A DNA stretch of 46,524 nucleotides. It comes from Treponema sp. Lineage in GTDB: Bacteria > Spirochaetota > Spirochaetia > Treponematales > Treponemataceae. The stretch is from positions 1-46,524 of the forward strand of contig JAKSTJ010000018.1 of the NCBI GenBank assembly GCA_024402635.1. The letters are read 5' to 3'. Of the stretch, positions 43,752-46,524 are shown piece after piece. Both the position numbers and the translations under genes were made by a program. Within the stretch, counting starts at the first letter, position 1, and every line of letters begins with the position of its first letter. The notes beneath the pieces were generated by a model. That model made no database searches. It saw only the letters and a program-made list of their open reading frames with translations, and had not been told where the DNA came from.

Positions 43752-44456
43752 TTGGAACAATTAATAACAAAAATATTTGGTGCTGATCCGGCAAAAGTGT
43801 CTGATTTTTTTAAGATGCTTGGAGATATGTTTAGAGGTACTGAGATTACAATAAGTATTTTCTTTTTAACATTGATTTTTGCAATTCCATTTGCTTTAGT
43901 TATTGCTTTTGGAAGAATGTCAAAAAGGAAAATATTATCAAAAATAACCAACTTTTTTCTTTTGCTAATCCGTGGTACTCCATTAATGCTTCAGTTATTA
44001 ATTGTATACTTTGGACCTTTATTTATTGCAAGATGGATGAAAGTTACAATAACATGGCCTTCTTTTGTAGCTGCAATAGTAGCATATTCAATTAATTATG
44101 CCTGTTATTTTTCAGAAATCTACAGAGGTGGAATAGAAGCAATTCCAAAAGGTCAGTATGAAGCTGCAAAAGTTTTAGGTTATACTAAACGACAGACATT
44201 TTTTAAGATTATAATACCTCAGGTAATTAAACGAATAATCCCTGCAATGGGAAATGAAGTTATAACTCTTGTAAAAGATACTTCACTTGTAACAATCATA
44301 AGTGTTTCTGAATTAATGCGTGTTACTAAAGATGCGGCTAACAAAAATGTATCATTTACACCATTTATAATTGCCGGTATTTTTTATTTTGTAATGAACT
44401 GGATTGTTTCATTCGTATTTGCAAAAGTTGAAAAGAAACTGTCTTATTATAATTAA
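43752..44456 (+). CDS. Polar amino-acid ABC transporter permease
   Basis: This 234-residue inner-membrane subunit is of the HisM/GlnP type, with about five helices. Typical motifs are LLIRGTPLMLQLLIVYFG and the ATPase-contact loop EAAKVLGYTKRQTFFKIIIPQ. It begins with TTG at 43752, with AAAGGA eight bases upstream; no ATG occurs before the conserved part. As a single permease gene it probably forms a homodimer. It is followed 15 nt later by the ATPase gene. Confidence 0.92.
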   Translation: MEQLITKIFGADPAKVSDFFKMLGDMFRGTEITISIFFLTLIFAIPFALVIAFGRMSKRKILSKITNFFLLLIRGTPLMLQLLIVYFGPLFIARWMKVTITWPSFVAAIVAYSINYACYFSEIYRGGIEAIPKGQYEAAKVLGYTKRQTFFKIIIPQVIKRIIPAMGNEVITLVKDTSLVTIISVSELMRVTKDAANKNVSFTPFIIAGIFYFVMNWIVSFVFAKVEKKLSYYN

Positions 44457-44471
44457 TTATTGAGGTAGAAA

Positions 44472-45236
44472 ATGGCTGATTCAAACGAAGAAATTATTAA
44501 AGTTGAAAATTTACATAAATCATTTGGTGATTTAGAAATTATAAAAGGAATTTCATTTTCAGTTCATAAAGGAGAGGTATTAAGTATTATTGGTCCAAGT
44601 GGTTCTGGAAAATCAACAATTTTGCGTTGTGTTTCCCAATTGGAAAAAGTTACTGCCGGGTCGGTATATATTGGTGGATTACCTCTTGTTGAAAATGGAG
44701 TTTATTCTGATAAAAAACAGTGTCATGAAATAACATTAAAAAGCGGATTAGTTTTTCAGAATTTCAATCTCTTTCCTCACTATTCTGTTCTTGAAAATGT
44801 TGTAAAACCTCAGATGTCTGTTCTTAAAAAAAGTAGAGCGGAAGCAGAAGAAGTTGCATTGGACTTATTAAAAAGGATGGGATTGGAAAATAAAGTTCGA
44901 AATTATCCTTGTGAATTAAGTGGTGGGCAGCAGCAGAGAGTTTCTATTGCAAGAGCTTTAGCATTAAAACCTGAAGTATTACTTTTTGATGAGCCAACTT
45001 CTGCTCTTGACCCTGAATTGACAGGAGAAATTCTTGCTGTTATTAAAGAATTGGCAGCTGAAAAAATGACAATGGTTGTTGTAACTCATGAAATGGCATT
45101 TGCCAGAGATATTTCAACAAAAATCATTTTTATGGATGGTGGAGTAATTGTTGAACAAGGGGAGCCAGAAGAAGTTATTAATAATCCTAAGAATGATAGA
45201 ACAAAAGCATTCTTGTCTAGATTTCAGAACGCATAG
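44472..45236 (+). CDS. Polar amino-acid ABC transporter ATPase
   Basis: This 254-residue cytoplasmic subunit is of the GlnQ/HisP type. Motifs are Walker [11 protein letters not shown]-loop [15 protein letters not shown], signature [15 protein letters not shown], Walker [16 protein letters not shown] and switch [16 protein letters not shown] precedes the ATG. It completes the three-gene importer that starts at 42899. Unlike the sugar importers, this system has its own ATPase. Confidence 0.95.
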   Translation: MADSNEEIIKVENLHKSFGDLEIIKGISFSVHKGEVLSIIGPSGSGKSTILRCVSQLEKVTAGSVYIGGLPLVENGVYSDKKQCHEITLKSGLVFQNFNLFPHYSVLENVVKPQMSVLKKSRAEAEEVALDLLKRMGLENKVRNYPCELSGGQQQRVSIARALALKPEVLLFDEPTSALDPELTGEILAVIKELAAEKMTMVVVTHEMAFARDISTKIIFMDGGVIVEQGEPEEVINNPKNDRTKAFLSRFQNA

Positions 45237-45277
45237 GTAAAATATTGTGATTAGCCTTTCTTACAGGGGTTTATACC

Positions 45278-45315
45278 TTGAATAAAAATTAGTTTTTCTA
45301 TAGAATATTATTCTA
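45278..45315 (+). promoter_or_regulatory. Promoter of the rpsP operon with palindrome at the -10
   Basis: TTGAAT (45278-45283), 17-bp spacer, TAGAAT (45301-45306). TAGAAT (45301-45306) and ATTCTA (45310-45315) form an inverted repeat covering the -10 and start region. It could be an operator or chance in AT-rich DNA. The leader is about 75 nt. Confidence 0.5.
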
Positions 45316-45386
45316 CTATACACAATAGGTATTGTTGTATTTAAATAGTAAAATTTAGGACTTGAAAAAGTTCTATGGAGGAATAA

Positions 45387-45638
45387 ATGGTCAAAATCAG
45401 ACTTAAGAAATTTGGTACTAAGAAACGTCCTTGCTACCGTGTAGTTGTACAGGATGTACGTAGTCCACGCGACGGAAGATGTATCGAAGAAATTGGTACT
45501 TATCAGCCAATCGCTACTGAAGCTAATCAGGTTTCAATCGATCTCGATCGTGCTAAGTACTGGATGAGTGTTGGAGCTCAGCCTTCTGACATCGTTAAGA
45601 AATTAATGAATGTTCAGGCCGCTAAACAGTCTAAATAG
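45387..45638 (+). CDS. rpsP: 30S ribosomal protein S16
   Basis: This 83-residue ribosomal protein shows the universal S16 start [20 protein letters not shown] and the following [17 protein letters not shown]. Late motifs [16 protein letters not shown] are also typical. ATGGAGGAATAAATG gives a good ribosome-binding site. It is the first gene of the standard rpsP-khpA-rimM-trmD cluster. Codon use shifts to C-ending forms, consistent with high expression. Confidence 0.97.
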   Translation: MVKIRLKKFGTKKRPCYRVVVQDVRSPRDGRCIEEIGTYQPIATEANQVSIDLDRAKYWMSVGAQPSDIVKKLMNVQAAKQSK

Positions 45639-45654
45639 TTTACAGGAGCAGAAA

Positions 45655-45888
45655 ATGGAAAAAGACCTGATTGAATACATCGCAAAATCATTGGTCGATG
45701 ATCCGTCAGCTGTTACTGTGAATGAAACTGAAGGCGAGAAAGGCATGGTTCTTCAGCTTAAAGTTGCAGATAATGACATAGGTAAAGTAATTGGCAAGTA
45801 TGGCCGAATTGCAAAAGCTATGCGTACTGTATTAAGCGCTTCAGCAGTAAAAGATGGCAAGAGATATAGTCTCGACATCTTGGACTAA
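45655..45888 (+). CDS. khpA: KH-domain RNA-binding protein KhpA
   Basis: From the ATG at 45655 (AGGAG before it) this is 77 residues, the normal size. It is a single KH domain with the GxxG loop as IGKYGR, followed by IAKAMRTVLSASA. It binds RNA and in other bacteria partners with KhpB. The frame is open upstream into rpsP, but that part does not belong to the domain. It lies 16 nt after rpsP in the usual order. Confidence 0.93.
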   Translation: MEKDLIEYIAKSLVDDPSAVTVNETEGEKGMVLQLKVADNDIGKVIGKYGRIAKAMRTVLSASAVKDGKRYSLDILD

Positions 45889-45901
45889 ATAAGGAATGCT
45901 G

Positions 45902-46495
45902 ATGGAAAAAGAACAGTTAGTTGTTGGATTCATTCGAGGATCTCATGGATATTCGGGTGATTGTAAGGTAGAGAGTACTTCTGGTGAATATGAGCATTTG
46001 CTTAAGTTAAAAGAAGTTACTTTACGACATGGCGATAGTACAAAAGAAACAAAGGTTGAATCGGTTTCTCTTGGTGCAAATATTGCTTATGTTAAATTTA
46101 AAGGCATTGATTCTTCAGAGGATGTACAAAAATATAACCGCTGGGAAATTTTAGTGCCAAGAAAGTACTGCAAACCTTTAGCAAAAGATGAGTGGTATTT
46201 TGAGGATTTACGAAATTGTTCTGTTGTATATGAAAATGTACAAAAGAAAAACGAACCGGCAACGTCGGTTGCACCTGAAGTAATAGGGACAATCACAGAC
46301 GTATTGGAAGGCGGAGCAGGTTACTTGTTAGAAGTTTCTCTCTCCGAGAGTTGCACTTGTATTAGTAATGAAATTAAGTTTACTAAAAATGGTGATTTAA
46401 GAAAGGTTATGATTCCTTTTAGAGATCAGTTTATTGGTAAAGTTGATGTTAAGAACGGTACAGTACAATTGATGCACCTCTGGATTCTGGAGTAA
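45902..46495 (+). CDS. rimM: Ribosome maturation factor RimM
   Basis: RimM assists 16S rRNA processing and 30S head assembly and binds protein S19. This 197-residue form has the N-terminal barrel start LVVGFIRGSHGYSGDCKVES and the linker region RKYCKPLAKDEWYFEDL. The C-terminal PRC-barrel has GTITDVLEGGAGYLLEV and ends MIPFRDQFIGKVDVKNG. A loop of about 20 residues (Cys-Thr-Cys-Ile region) makes it slightly longer than the usual 170. The ATG at 45902 is preferred over 45896 because AAGGA is correctly spaced only for the former. Confidence 0.93.
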   Translation: MEKEQLVVGFIRGSHGYSGDCKVESTSGEYEHLLKLKEVTLRHGDSTKETKVESVSLGANIAYVKFKGIDSSEDVQKYNRWEILVPRKYCKPLAKDEWYFEDLRNCSVVYENVQKKNEPATSVAPEVIGTITDVLEGGAGYLLEVSLSESCTCISNEIKFTKNGDLRKVMIPFRDQFIGKVDVKNGTVQLMHLWILE

Positions 46496-46499
46496 TTCC

Positions 46500-46524
46500 A
46501 TGAAATTTACAGTGCTGACCTTAT
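46500..46524 (+). CDS. trmD: tRNA (guanine-N1)-methyltransferase, N-terminus only
   Basis: Eight codons, MKFTVLTL, are visible before the window ends. They match the TrmD start, and position directly after rimM is standard. TrmD methylates G37 of tRNAs. The gene is cut by the window edge, not broken. Confidence 0.75.

Noticed and set aside
1..46524. tRNA genes, CRISPR arrays, insertion sequences, prophage
   Set aside because: Read for cloverleaf ends, regularly spaced repeats, and transposase or integrase motifs on both strands; none found.

Overview
The window is AT-rich bacterial chromosome, most likely from a carbohydrate-fermenting gut or rumen spirochaete of the genus Treponema. That placement is an inference from codon bias, the many sugar ABC importers of the shared-ATPase type, lipoprotein binding proteins, and a dockerin-like gene remnant next to a cellobiose-phosphorylase-type enzyme. 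No rRNA, tRNA, CRISPR array, transposase or prophage gene was seen.

Layout. 62-2691: divergent argC and rny (RNase Y). 2788-7434: a minus-strand operon clpS-clpA followed by four poorly known small genes (one ASCH protein, two membrane proteins, one unrecognised). 7683-11025: a sugar ABC importer without an ATPase (lipoprotein SBP and two permeases). 11114-13279: a SulP anion transporter. 13417-15843: a GH94 phosphorylase. 16007-18106: a nitroreductase and a convergent PutP. 18283-20796: Mrp-type Fe-S carrier ATPase and purB. 20897-21429: a broken dockerin-type gene. 21590-22717: the only sugar-importer ATPase in the window (UgpC/MsmK type). 22831-27130: an RNase II-family exonuclease, then lysC and dapB with a structured leader. 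27132-27833: an orphan membrane protein. 28047-41352: a 13-kb locus of nine genes. 41465-45236: argH and a complete polar amino-acid ABC importer. 45387-end: rpsP-khpA-rimM-trmD (trmD cut by the window end).

How the genes fit together. Two or three sugar importers lack an ATPase and probably share the UgpC/MsmK-type protein. The GH94 enzyme would phosphorolyse an imported beta-linked disaccharide. The most unusual region is 28047-39768. It combines a 1015-residue membrane-anchored binding protein carrying two beta-sandwich modules, two permease pairs, a secreted NHL-propeller/TPR protein with a C-terminal membrane anchor, a Yip1-type membrane protein and a DUF5696-like large membrane-anchored protein. 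It looks like a surface glycan handling system whose substrate cannot be read from the sequence.

Two regulatory themes stand out. Six genes (argC, clpS, sulP, the RNase II gene, the 1015-residue SBP gene and argH) have promoter-like sequences with 17-bp spacers whose -10 boxes end only 6-8 nt before the ATG, with no Shine-Dalgarno sequence, so they look leaderless. Ahead of dapB lie two mutually exclusive RNA pairings, one of which buries the ribosome-binding site.
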